A stretch of DNA of 64,000 bases. Origin: Usnea hakonensis. Taxonomy: Eukaryota > Ascomycota > Lecanoromycetes > Lecanorales > Parmeliaceae. Shown here piece by piece: positions 10,251 through 21,600 of the stretch. The notes under the pieces are model-generated. The model was not told the DNA's origin. It worked only from the letters and a program-made list of their open reading frames with translations, and ran no database searches. Location: contig BLJB01000237.1 in NCBI GenBank assembly GCA_013423325.1, positions 1-64,000 of the forward strand, given 5' to 3'. Within the stretch, counting starts at the first letter, position 1. Each line of letters opens with the position of its first letter. The position numbers were made by a program, and so were the translations under genes.

Positions 10251-11627
10251 GATGATTGTAGGCTCGATGTCGAAATCCGATATGAGCCAAGGCAGATAGG
10301 ATGATCAATGAAGGTAACGCTGTAATAGGGTTTTATTGGTGGACGTCTGTCTTGCTCCCAGGCAGGAACCGGTACTTGGAAATCTCCAGCAGGACGATGA
10401 AGAAAGACTCCAAGTATGCAAGACGATTCCGAGACGTAGCGAAACCAGAATCTGACAGGTGGGCTTAAGCGTTTAGCGGATTGAAGTCACTGTACCATAA
10501 GCTGTTGCAGGAGGGTGCCTTGTTAAGCAGTCTTTGTAGCCTTGTGCTATTGAAGAGAAGCAAGGACGGTGCAAATAGGACTTTATCAGCCAGGTCAAAG
10601 GAGTGGGCGAAGGAGGGTCAGGACATGCTTGGTAGTAGCAAAAGAATACGCGATGTAGTCAAAAAGGAGGAAAACGCCAGGCTAGACAAGAGACAAAAGA
10701 CAAAGGAGAAAAGGAAAGAGGGAAAAAGAAAGAATGAAGAGGTATCTGATGAAGCTGTTTTCCTGACCTAGACGCTACGTGCCACTGTACTGTAAGGTAC
10801 GTGATAGCTGGGGACCCGTAGCCTTGGGAACGCCAAGGAATCCTTCATGCATCTCTGATTCCCCGGGCGGCAATCCATTAACAATGATTCGCTTCGTTGA
10901 CTTTTGATTTGGATCCAAAAGCCCATTTGTTATTCAACCATGTCCAATCGTTTCAACGATGCAGTCAATAGTCATCAGTCTACTCCAAATTGGCCTTTCC
11001 ATTTGATGACTATTACGGAGTACCTTGACCTGCATTGCTCATCTTGGCAGATGCAGTATATAGAAGCCGCGCGTTTTTTGCACTGCGTGTTATAACAATT
11101 ACTGCCTTCAGTGAAAATGTCATCCCTCTACGAGTACGTCGATTTTGCTGACCGGTTGCCCAACATGATTTTCCCTCTTTTGGGGCTCACGATATTCTTT
11201 CGTCACTGATCTCTTGACGCGGGGGCAGGATATTCTGTCTCACGACCTCCCTGAAACAGATACGTACTCGTACTTTATTTATGGTGGGTCGGATGATCTT
11301 CAAAACGACGGTTCTAAAAATGGCAGAGGAAAGCTAAAGCGGGAGCTTCTTACGCGCATCCCGCTCCGCTCCGCCACGCCCTAACACTCCACGCCATGCC
11401 CAAAAGGAGAAGACGCAGCTCATTGTCTCAGGCTCACTACTCCATCACTGCCTGCTGATTCGTCACCAGCAAAGGCTGTATACACTACTTGTATCTGCTA
11501 ATCTTCTGGCTTGAACCCCTCATATACCTCAGTATTTCACCCTATCCAATCTTTCATCTTCCATCTTCGCGCCGCATGTCATCCACCTCTCGATCCTGCA
11601 ACGCAAAGTCGCATGTCTTGATAGAAA
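10251..11627. other. Intergenic, 1.4 kb
   Basis: No gene supported. The + frame at 10481-10771 is a low-complexity Lys/Glu-rich shadow of a pyrimidine-rich opposite strand. The right end (11400-11627) is CT-rich and is probably the promoter and leader of the gene starting at 11628. Confidence 0.5.
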
Positions 11628-13243
11628 ATGCTCGACGAGAATCTTCCCAGTCAGTCTATAACTGAACCTCACCCATCTCTTGTCGTCTCTAACACACTCA
11701 TCCAGCATTCTACTTGCGATCATCTAACGACGGCGTCAAACACAACGCCTCGGTCCTCCTTTCACACTATGGCTCAGACGCCTCGCCGGAATATTCTCTT
11801 CGTCATCCAGACCCTTCCTTACCGGGCTCAAAGAATCGATATGCGGTAGCATTATATGATAGCTACAATCCGGACATCCTCTTCGGTGAAGTCTTACTCA
11901 TACCAGAATGGACCCAGCCCAGTTTATCCCAAGAACAGATACGGCTGAACGGTGGGGTTCCTCCCCCACCCCAGCCAGTGCAGCCCATCGAGTTTATTAT
12001 CCAACTTTACAACCCTGACCAGCAAGTCCTCCTCAAATGGCATGCTGGCGGATGGGGCTCCACAGGCTACTGGGAATTCGAGATGCCCCAGCAAAGCTTC
12101 CGGAAACCCTCAACATCGGCCCTGGATCGCACACAGAACGATCCCACCGCTTCTGAAACAACACCGAAGCTTGGATTCAAATGGAAAAAGGACGGTAAGC
12201 TGTCCAAGGATTACGTCTGCACTCTCTCCGGCAAATCCACAAATCCAGACGGCAGCAAGCGCCGAAACAAAGAACCAGACATCACCATCGCTCTCTTCCG
12301 CCACTTCAAAGAAATCACCATCTACGAACCCAACCTCTCGCGCGTCGAAATGGAAGACCTAAAAGGTCTAGAAGTAGTCCTCTTGCTCGGCGCAATCGTG
12401 ATACGCGAGGTCTTCAGCAGCAGCATCCGCGAAGCCTTCAACATCACCGAACCCCCCACCAGACGCTCCAGCACCGAACACAATAAAACCGCTGCCTCTC
12501 TCAGCCACGCTTCGAACCCGGACCTCCCACCCCGACGACGGCGCCACTCCTCCCACCCCGACGACCCCGCACCCGCACCCCCCGGCTCCGCCCGCCCACC
12601 ACCAACAGACCCGCGCTCCCAATGGGAACTCGACCTCGAAACCGCACGCTTACGAAAAGCCGTCGAAGCCGAAGAGCGCGACCGCCGGCGCACCGACCAA
12701 GCCGAGACAAGACGCGTGAAGCGGATGCTCGAAGAAGAGGAGCGAAAAGCGCGCGAAAAGCAAAAAGGAATCGACCGGGAGACGGAACGTCTCAAAAAGG
12801 TGTACGGCAGGGAACAATCACAGAGCCTGCAGCAGCTCGCCGCCGGTGGCAACCAGAGACCTGTGCCTCAGCCATCGCATCTCGCCGTCACGTCATACCC
12901 TCCAGCCCCGCTGCAGCGGCCTCACAGCGCAAACCCACGTGTCTCAAATACTCCCTATCTAGCCTCGAACCTCCGCCCTCCTCCCCCACCATCCTCATCA
13001 TCATCACATTCTTCTCCTTCGGGACCGTATCTGCAGCCACAGGATATAGGATCCGCGAGCGGATATCTGGGGAATCCTGCAGCTAGCGTAAGCACTTTCT
13101 TTGGGAATGGTAATACTGCGGGGGCGAGGGTGAATGGGAGACCGCTGGCTGTGATGCCGAAGAAGAGTTTTTGGGGGTTGAGAGGGGGTGGGGCGAGTGG
13201 GGCCGGGGGGAGGTTGACGAGGCAGAGGAGTACTGTGTTTTGA
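11628..13243 (+). CDS. Conserved ascomycete protein of unknown function, ordered N-terminus and disordered C-terminus
   Basis: Two exons: 11628-11649 (ATG, 22 nt) and 11706-13243, joined by a 56-nt intron (GTCAGT...TCCAG) in matching phase, giving MLDENLPT- at the start. Without this intron the long frame has no ATG at its 5' end. The total is 1560 nt, 519 residues. Residues 1-230 form a conserved-looking domain with FGEVLLIPEWTQPSLS, FEMPQQSFRKPS and a hydrophobic helix GLEVVLLLGAIVIREVF. The rest is low complexity: Pro/Ser/Arg-rich stretches, a charged coiled coil near 325-375 (many Arg and Glu) and a basic tail. I recall similar uncharacterised proteins in other filamentous ascomycetes but know no function. 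It converges with APC2, 266 bases away. Confidence 0.82.
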
Positions 13244-13509
13244 GATGTTGGGTAGGGGTGTGGGATGTGGTGTTGGTGATGGGGATGGATATGCATGGGG
13301 AGGTACTCGTACGGACTATGGGTTGCATACCTTAGCGAGGTGTTGGGTCTAGAGATAGATTAGAGACCAGGTATTTTAGGATAAAAATGAATGACACGTA
13401 CTTCAAAGTCAATGTTCTTTGAATCAATGCTAATATAATCGTAGTCTGCAACAATCGCTGCTAGTATTGCTCCATGGGGTATCATCAACATCACACCACC
13501 AAAATCAAC

Positions 13510-16125
13510 TCAATGCTTAATCCTATAAACACCCCCGGCGAAATCCAGTTTCCCACCCCTCACCTCCCCCTCAAGGTAATCCTTCAACTCCTCATTCCCA
13601 AACGGGAACCCCCCGGGCACCGTCAGCTTCAACATCATGACAATCTGCTGCAGAGGCATCGGCCCGCCATTCGTCAACATGCCAACCACGTACTGCCAAA
13701 ACACCTCCATTTTCTCCTGCACCACCTCATGCTCACTCAGCACCGCGGGCGCGGCGGCGGCTGTAGCGGTTTCTGCTGCCGCGGCGATCGCGGCAGACGT
13801 GGTGCCTGGGTGGGCGGCGTCTTCGTCGGAGAGGGTCTCGAGGACCGTGTAGGTGAGTGGAGAGGTGGAAGTCTGTTTGAGGACTAGTTTGCCGATCCAG
13901 AAGGTCAGAGCATTGTGGAGGAGGGTGTTGGTCATTTGGAGGGTCTCGAGGAGGTCATCGAAAGTCCGGGTAATGGGGATGGCTGGGTCCTCGGAACGTG
14001 ACGGTTGGAAGGCGTAGATGACGGAGGCTTGCCATGTTTGCACTTCTTCCGTTACGGTGCGATCTTCGAGATCAAGGGTTACGGTGACTTGGCCAAGGGC
14101 GTGGAGCCAGGTGAGTTTGCGGGACTGCTTGAGACTTTCAAAGCCAGTGGAGTAGCGAGATTGGAGGGATTCGACCTCGGGGGGAATAAAGAAGGTTTCA
14201 GAGTGGAGTGATGGCCAGAAAAGGTGGGACAGGATTCTCGTATGCAGCTCTGGTGCAGATTCATTATTCAAATCAAGGTCCTTGTCTTTGTGAATGAAGG
14301 AATCGACTCTGCGGGAGTCAAGAATGTCTCGAAGCATGACTTCACATGCTTGAAGAGCCGCTTCGCCGAAGCGCAGCTTGAGCAGTTCGAGGACATGAAT
14401 TTCTTTATCAAACTCATACTCCTTTTTGAGCAAGCGCTCGCCAAGGATGTTTTGGAACTCTTTCACGAAGATATCTTTCGATTCGAACAGGCTTATCAAG
14501 GAGCCGATAACATCCGAATTCTTAGACCTCTTGTAATCCGGTCCAGCGTCCACCGGATCAGGCATCCAATTCATATCATCGTAGTCAAGACCACCATCAT
14601 CTACATCACTTTCTCCTCTAGCAGCAGAGTTCTTGTTCATCTCGACGGCCAATTCTAGTAGAATATCACTAGCGCTTGACTCATCCTCGGGATCAGCCAA
14701 TAAGCCACCAACGACGATGGTCGCAGTATCGTCTCTTTCACGAAGATAGCGACGGATGGGTCGTGCTACGCGATCCAGAAGAACGCCCTTCGGGTCCAAA
14801 AGGGTAAAGGCACGAATGATGGAAATATAGACCTGGAGGATCTCTGTAGTGGAAGCTCCAGGCTGAAGAAGTCGATAAGAGACTGCATTAGAGAATGTAG
14901 TAGTGAGATATGTTCTCGATGATGGAGTGATTACATAGCTTTTAAGATCTTCAATTGCACCCTGACTACCATTTTCCCATTCCACTATAACATCGAAGAG
15001 CTCATCTGTTCGTAGAGCACCAAGCTTGTTCACACCCATATCTTGCCATCTCTCCACATCAGCATGGGTGACATCGACAAGCTGATCAGTGCCTGAAGCG
15101 TTCATTATTTTCATGGACGAAAGAATCTCGACCACGAAGCGAGAAAAGCTGTTTTCAACCCAGTCTCGCAACTGCTCGACGACACTAGAAGGCGAAGTCC
15201 AAACGCCTGTACATGTGGACTTGATGTGCGATGTCAGAATGTCAGACATTACCTCGGCGAAGATACGCTGAGCCTGAAAGTCTCCAAGGCCCACGCTTTG
15301 GAGCATCTGCATAAGTTTGAGCGTTCTTTGACGACCAAGCGGCACCAACGACGCCACATCTTGCATTTCATTGCTCCCAACTCCGTTCAATATGAGAGAA
15401 CTTTGTTGTCTAAAGAACCCGGACAAGTTTTCGCTTACCTTGTCTTTAGGTAAAGTGTGCGTGAAGAGGCTATGTAGGTTTGTTTCGAAAGAAGCGAGCT
15501 CTATTCTTCCGCCGTTGGACAATGTCTGAGCAACGTGGTTCTGCAACGGGTGCAAGTAGATTGATTGTACAATGTGCAAGTGCTGTCCAACTTCAAACAA
15601 GGCATCAGGAACCTGGCTTTTCCTCAGGATCTTTAGAGCGTCAGATACTTTTCGGCTTTCGCGGTGCGCCAGATTTACCTGAATCAAGCCGGGCAACACA
15701 TGTTTCACATAATGCTCGAGTACCACCTCTTCGAAGTACCATCGTAGCAGATCATCAGTATCCGCTTCTCTCCGTATCTGGCGTCCGTGAGAGCTCTCAG
15801 ACAACAAGTATGTAAGGGCTTTCTGAGTGTCTGAGTACGCAGGTTTGATCCATATGCCCTTGAAAGTCTCCTCGTCTTGTTCGGTGTCGATGGGCTCGTC
15901 TCGGAGGGAAAGGAAAGTGGTTGCCGTATGCCATGCCCTGTCCCATCTGATCTGCTCCGCAGCTCCGGTCTGTGGGCCAGACTGGGAGCCATCTGTATGT
16001 TGAGAACCGAAAGGTTCGCCAAATCCAGAAGTGCCTAGGACAGGAGTAGCAGTAGGGGTGGGGACGTCAACCTCACTTGGCGGAGGAAAGACGGAGGCAA
16101 AGATACGATCGTAGAGGGCTGTCAT
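13510..16125 (-). CDS. apc2: Anaphase-promoting complex subunit 2 (cullin-like)
   Basis: An 871-residue uninterrupted frame, ATG at 16125. It matches APC2, the cullin scaffold that with the RING subunit APC11 forms the catalytic core of the APC/C ubiquitin ligase, which degrades securin and cyclins in mitosis. The cullin-homology block is clear near 530-620 (DVIGSLISLFESKDIFVKEF, ERLLKKEYEFDKEI), and the C-terminal winged-helix (APC2 domain) covers about the last 65 residues, ending in LDFAGGVYRIKH. The N-terminal half is helical, as expected for cullin repeats. An Ala-rich insert lies near 790-810. Its start codon is 292 bases from the stop of REI1, in the same direction. Length is usual for fungal APC2. 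Confidence 0.93.
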   Translation of the reverse strand: MTALYDRIFASVFPPPSEVDVPTPTATPVLGTSGFGEPFGSQHTDGSQSGPQTGAAEQIRWDRAWHTATTFLSLRDEPIDTEQDEETFKGIWIKPAYSDTQKALTYLLSESSHGRQIRREADTDDLLRWYFEEVVLEHYVKHVLPGLIQVNLAHRESRKVSDALKILRKSQVPDALFEVGQHLHIVQSIYLHPLQNHVAQTLSNGGRIELASFETNLHSLFTHTLPKDKVSENLSGFFRQQSSLILNGVGSNEMQDVASLVPLGRQRTLKLMQMLQSVGLGDFQAQRIFAEVMSDILTSHIKSTCTGVWTSPSSVVEQLRDWVENSFSRFVVEILSSMKIMNASGTDQLVDVTHADVERWQDMGVNKLGALRTDELFDVIVEWENGSQGAIEDLKSYVITPSSRTYLTTTFSNAVSYRLLQPGASTTEILQVYISIIRAFTLLDPKGVLLDRVARPIRRYLRERDDTATIVVGGLLADPEDESSASDILLELAVEMNKNSAARGESDVDDGGLDYDDMNWMPDPVDAGPDYKRSKNSDVIGSLISLFESKDIFVKEFQNILGERLLKKEYEFDKEIHVLELLKLRFGEAALQACEVMLRDILDSRRVDSFIHKDKDLDLNNESAPELHTRILSHLFWPSLHSETFFIPPEVESLQSRYSTGFESLKQSRKLTWLHALGQVTVTLDLEDRTVTEEVQTWQASVIYAFQPSRSEDPAIPITRTFDDLLETLQMTNTLLHNALTFWIGKLVLKQTSTSPLTYTVLETLSDEDAAHPGTTSAAIAAAAETATAAAAPAVLSEHEVVQEKMEVFWQYVVGMLTNGGPMPLQQIVMMLKLTVPGGFPFGNEELKDYLEGEVRGGKLDFAGGVYRIKH

Positions 16126-16417
16126 TGTGGCGGAGGGTAGGTGTTACCATGGCTGTCCGAAGATCGAGGTACTCAGATCTCAGAACGTGGGCTGTTTGAA
16201 GCGCAGTTACTTAGTGTCAAATCACCAAATCACGTGCCATGTACATATGGCTTGATAAGTCGAAGAAGGCGCTATTGCAAGTTACGGGCTTCAAATTGCA
16301 GCTTCTATTACTTCTCTATTCTAACGTATTAGACCTTGCCTGTGTCTGACCTTGAGATGGTAGCAAAGGCAGCATATACAAGCACGATCCCATCGCAAAG
16401 CGAGCATCAAATGTCCT

Positions 16418-18189
16418 TCACTGCAACAACGGGTCACGAAAGTGCTTTTGACTATTCCCCCTCTTATCAACGCCCCACTGATATTGCTTTTGCGCTCTCT
16501 GCGCACGCTTTGTGTCTCTCTTCTCAACGGCCTGAACCTCTCTTTTCTTTGCATCAGTCACCCCAAGCATGCCTTCTCCGCCGTTGGCTCGGGTGACGAC
16601 CTGCCTACCTCTAGATATTGCTTCAGCCGTTGGTTGATCCTGATCCAAGCTTGAAGGAGCGTCCTCAAGCATACGCTGCTCGGTTCGCTCGCTTGGTGTT
16701 GGGTAATTATGTAGATTTTGGCGGTAGTACCGCGATAAAGAGCGATGGCCGGCAGTACGGCCAGAGGGTAGGTGAAGCTCATGGTCGGAATGGAAGGCTG
16801 CATGATGAGAGTGTGCATGTGAATGAAACCCATCGATCGCACGATGGGGCCTTGGATCGTTGTGAGAATGGTGTCGGTGCATGGGTAACCGCTCATAGGC
16901 GTGCTGGTGATCTTCTATTGGTACAGCAGTCAAGTCTGCTGAGTCCAATGATGATGCCGAGCTATCCGTCTCCCAGCCTTCAGCATCTTCCGTACCATCT
17001 TCCATTTCCTGGTCTCCGTTGGCATCACTGATAACTGTTTTGAGGACTTTTCGAGAGTCAACCTTGACCCCACCATGAGATTCTTCGTTGATGTCCTCCA
17101 TGCTCTCATCACTGTCTTCTTGGTCCGAGTATGTACTTCTGAAGTCATAATACTGCCCTACTTCAATCATATCTTCCTCGGACTCGAAGGCTATCATGCA
17201 ATGTCCTTTGTCCCTCATGTGAGTCTGGATTCCTTCCGCAGACCCTTTGAACTTATGACAGTACAAACACTCATGTAATTCAAAGATCTTTTCACGCAAC
17301 CAAGTAATAAGGCCCTCAAGATCGACCAAATAATGTTGTTCCGGAACAAACATGCCATGGTATTTGCTCATATGCATCACACTCAGCTTGAGATTGGGTG
17401 AGTCATAGTTGCAAAACAAGCAACGATTCAAGAGAGTGGCAGACGCAGATGATGCTGATTTGGTGGTAGATATCGATGTGCTATCTACCTCTTTCTGTGG
17501 TGATAATGGATGGTCTTCTCGCTGTTCGTTCGACGAGTGGTGTGGTCTTGAGGGGCGACGTGAGACGGGCTCGTTGTCGATGATGCTTGTCTCTTTGATC
17601 CCATTTACAACTTTTGTGAATTCAGCCTCAGCCTCTGGATCAATCGCTTCCGCGGGTGGCTCGACAGCTTCGTCTGCTGGAGCTGTATTTATTGGTTCAC
17701 CCAAGGATATTGTAGAGCTCATCACTGACGCCAGTTCATCGTCAGATGACGGTTTTCCATCTTTGGCCAGAACTGCAGCACGGAGTCGGTGTTTCTGGCT
17801 ACCGAGGTGGTTTTGGTACGCGTTTTCGCTATAGTACGTTTTCTGGCAGGCTGCGCATATTTTCTCGAAAGATGCTTTGGCAGCCACAGCAGAAGATGAT
17901 GCTTGTGCATTAAGAACTTTTTCGGCAAATACTTCAGAAGAGAGGGGAGGTAAGGAGGCGACTCGACGCTTGAGGTTATAACGACTTGTCATATGTCAGT
18001 GACTTTCGTGGCAGGCTTCAATTGTGTAGCTTACTGCCAATCATTACGCATATGTCCGCGCTGCAGATCACTGTTTCTGAACGCCACCTGGCAAGTATTG
18101 CAGGTGTAAGGGTGAGATTGAGTGGTGTTTGAGACCACCTGTGGTTGAGAACCCTTAGGCGTTGGTCGATTCGCCATAATAGTGGCCAT
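16418..18189 (-). CDS. rei1: Cytoplasmic 60S maturation factor REI1 (C2H2 zinc fingers)
   Basis: Two exons: 18035-18189 and 16418-17984, with a 50-nt intron in phase; 573 residues. Start ATG 18189; a second in-frame ATG follows four codons later. The first exon carries a zinc finger, YTCNTCQVAF...HMRNDWH, split by the intron. Exon 2 has CAACQKTYYSENAYQNHLGS, a third finger CLFCNYDSPN, and CLYCHKFKG. The C-terminus AQKQYQWGVDKRGN...HFRDPL is the conserved REI1/ZNF622 tail, which in yeast inserts into the 60S exit tunnel during late cytoplasmic maturation and helps recycle Arx1/Alb1. A His-rich stretch near 370-410 is a local feature. It diverges from HUL4 at 18612. Confidence 0.94.
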
Positions 18190-18611
18190 AGTCGTGGGAC
18201 AACGGGGTCTTTGATCAGTCGATTGGGGACGTGAAGATGCGGTGATTGTTCAAAAGTATCGGCGTCTCGGCTGATATCCTGGATGTGAACTAGGGAGTCG
18301 TCAAGGAGAAAAGTGAGGACTACTTACGTCTCGAGGGATTTGAATAGAGGGTGATGAGTCAACCAATGTAGAAGTAAAGAAGGTAGAGTACTTTACCTAA
18401 GTATTTTCAATCGGAGAAAAGGATTGTGACGATGCCAAGAGCCATCTGCTTGCCTTAGTCATTTATGCTTTACTCCACCGAAACCTTAATACCTTCATAC
18501 CCCGGAGTTCTAGCCTTACAGATTCTACACTAGAGTAGAGTAAGGTAAGTACAACGGCTGACTTGGGAGTTGAGACGCGAAGTTGCGAGCTGCAATAAAT
18601 TTGCAAAGGCC
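18190..18611. promoter_or_regulatory. Bidirectional promoter between REI1 and HUL4
   Basis: A 422-base divergent spacer. It contains TTTACCTAAGTA at 18393-18404 and TAAGGTAAGTAC at 18541-18552, the same short motif type found in other divergent spacers of this window (see findings). No known factor site is identified. Confidence 0.55.
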
Positions 18612-21600
18612 ATGACTGGCCCAACCAGTCACTTACTGTCATCTGAGAGTCCTGGATCGCACATACTGGGCCTTCCGCAGGGACTAGAAGATGCCACGAG
18701 CGAAATTTTGGCCAGGGAGACCATCAGCCTGCATGATCCTGCCACAACATGGCCGAGCAGATCATTCGAGAGGCGCCGTGCCTTTCAGCATTTGCTGAAC
18801 AGGCGCGTAAACTTGAAGCAATAGATGATATTGCCGAATGAAACTGACTTGCGTTTAGATATAATCGACAGATTCTTCACGGCTGCATTAATCCTCGTTG
18901 TGAGACGCCCACATGTCTCAGCCGCCAAAAACGCTTAGCCAAAGGGCCATTTCGCCCTTATACAGTCCTCAGCGCTCGGTCCTTAGCCACATTCCTCGCT
19001 TCGCAAGATCATCCTGAGAAGGGTCTTTGTCCTCACCAACCAGCCGATATTGACCCGGGACAGTGGTCTCCCGCCACAGAGGTCAAGAGAGCTTGCAAGA
19101 AGACAGGATATAAAGAAAACCTATTTGCAGGTTCAAGATCCACTCATACTATGTCGCCCTCCCAATCAGCTAAAAGCGTGGGGCTGCCACCAATCCAGGG
19201 ACAGAAGATCAAGGTTCACATCGCGAATGGACATACAAATACGCTTGGGCTTAAACCTGAAACGTCAAGGGTCGGGAGTAACGAGGGATTCAAAATTCAT
19301 GATCACGTCCGCAAAGATAAAGATCCAAAATCCTTTACCCAATGTTTATTCGATGCTGTTTCCATGAGATTACTGCATCGAGCAGATGCTTCAGATCGTC
19401 ATCCGCCTTGGGCTCCTTCGAACGAAAGAGCACAGTTGGTAGGTCCTTCAAGGCTAGACAGCAGTAGCCCTGAATTTAACGTAGAAGGAGGAGATATCGT
19501 GAAAAAGGCCACCAAAGATGCGGAAAGGCCTCTGGTACCAAACACAGAGCCTGCCAGAGCTGCTCATGGCCGTGATCTACCTCGGACCCAACCTGTCCCT
19601 GAAGTTAAATCGATTGTGAGCTACGACACGTCTTTGGAGGTCGCCTCCACTCATTATATGGTCCAGGAGTCTACCCATCCGGAAAAAGACTTGAGGACCT
19701 TTGAGACTTTGGGCGATGATGAAAATGTAGTAGTGAATGTCGAAGACAAGGAGTCAGCCCTAGGAGCTGCTGTACCACCAGCGGCTCAACAGGCAAATCC
19801 GCAGTCCGAAGAGTCAGATAAAGCGTCGCTGACAACACCGCGAAAGACGTCCGTACCTGTCAGGCGGCCGTTTCAACCAAACCCAAGTCTTCCAGTGCAA
19901 TCGTTGTCACACTTTACGAACGCAAACATCCTTGCACTAAAAGCAGCAAGGGCTCTTTGCCGTAATGACTTGTATGAACAACATTGTCTGCTGAAATTTC
20001 TAGGCCGGACTGATCTTCCTCAGCATTCTTCTCGATGCGATTCGTATGGAGATTTCCTTGCTTATAGCGGTCAGTCAATGACATACATTCTGAGTCATGT
20101 CGAGGCTCTTCTGCAGTCATTTCTTCATATCGACGGCAGCATTGCAAATTCCGAAGTCGTATGGTCTTATGATTTCGCAACCATAGTCGATCTGTTCCGG
20201 AAGCTACGTCGCATTGATATGCATCCTTATAAGATTTTTCCAAGCCTCTGGATCAGCGCTGGCAAACTCTATCCTTTCTCTGTGGCTGTCAATAAGCGTC
20301 GATCAACGAGAGTTTCAGATATAGCATCATCCTCTCTCGACTCCCTGTCCAATTCTCAAAGCTGTTCTCTTAATGATTTAGAAGCATGCCATGTTATCAA
20401 GATCATACTTGCTGCCTTGAGTGCCTCTGTACCCAAATGTAGTAGAATGGGTTGGCTTGCTGTCCGCAAGCTACACGCCTCTGGCCAGGTAGCGCCCTTC
20501 ATTGATTCTGAAAATTCGCCAGCAGAGAAGAAAATGATCGGAAAGTTGGTGAGGACCTTACACGCTTTCGAGAACGACATGGCGCTCAGCCTGGCCAAGA
20601 GACTTGCTAGATCTGTTGATACTATGTATCACCTGGCCCAGGCTAGGGCACTTGCAGAGAATGCTGAAAAGTCGGGCCCACAATTCACGCCTATCTTTTC
20701 AAGGGTAATCGACTATGTCAACGCGGATCAATTCAAGATTCACGTTGCCGATAATAAAGTTCTACCATCCGTCAAAAATGGGGAGTGGATCGAACCAGAA
20801 ATTGAGCCGATTACCTGGCATCCGAGAGAATGGCCGATCATTATCGAATGGTTGCGAGCCGTACTTTTGAAAGAGTGGGACGGTAAACCCAAGGTAGCAA
20901 AAGGTAGTGCTGTCGGTGGTGCTTTAGGTCTGATGTTATACATACGTAAGTAAAACACATACTGCCTTTCTTTCCCACGTGCTAAGTTGATGCGTGTCTT
21001 AGATGAGCATGCCAACGCATTACGCTTCGACTGGGACTTGTTCCACACACCATTTCTATCGGAACGGCTCGATTTGATGGATGAGCCGGCGGCATGGTTG
21101 AATTCTGGCTGGGCGGACAACAACTCTGATGTACATCTGCTAGACTTTCCTTTCCTTTTTCCACCTTCGGCGTTGGTTGCATACTTTCGATCCATCAACC
21201 ACGCTTCAATGTACACAGCATATCGTGACTCTGTTGCCGCATCTCGTTTGTGTGACTCAGTGAGCTGGCCTGATCGTTCCTCGGGGCGGGGCGAAGTTCG
21301 GCTCCATGATCGACTCCACTATGCAACAACCGAGTACTTGGTGCTCGAAGCGCGCCGCGATCATATTCTTTTTGATGCTATGAACGAGATATATAGACGT
21401 CAAAAGCGTGAGCTGATGAGACCATTGAAAGTACGCATGGCGGGAGAAGAAGGCATCGATCACGGCGGCGTTCAGCAGGAATTCTTTCGTGTCGCTATTG
21501 CAGAGGCATTGAATCCTGACTATGGTACGTTTCATTTCTCGTAATCCTGTTGCCTCAAATCAACGCAAGCTAAGCTTTGCTATCTAGGCGTGTTCACAAC

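Noticed and set aside
12322..12852. Ser/Arg-rich 176-codon minus frame and Gly-rich companions
   Set aside because: Shadows of the conserved protein at 11628-13243.
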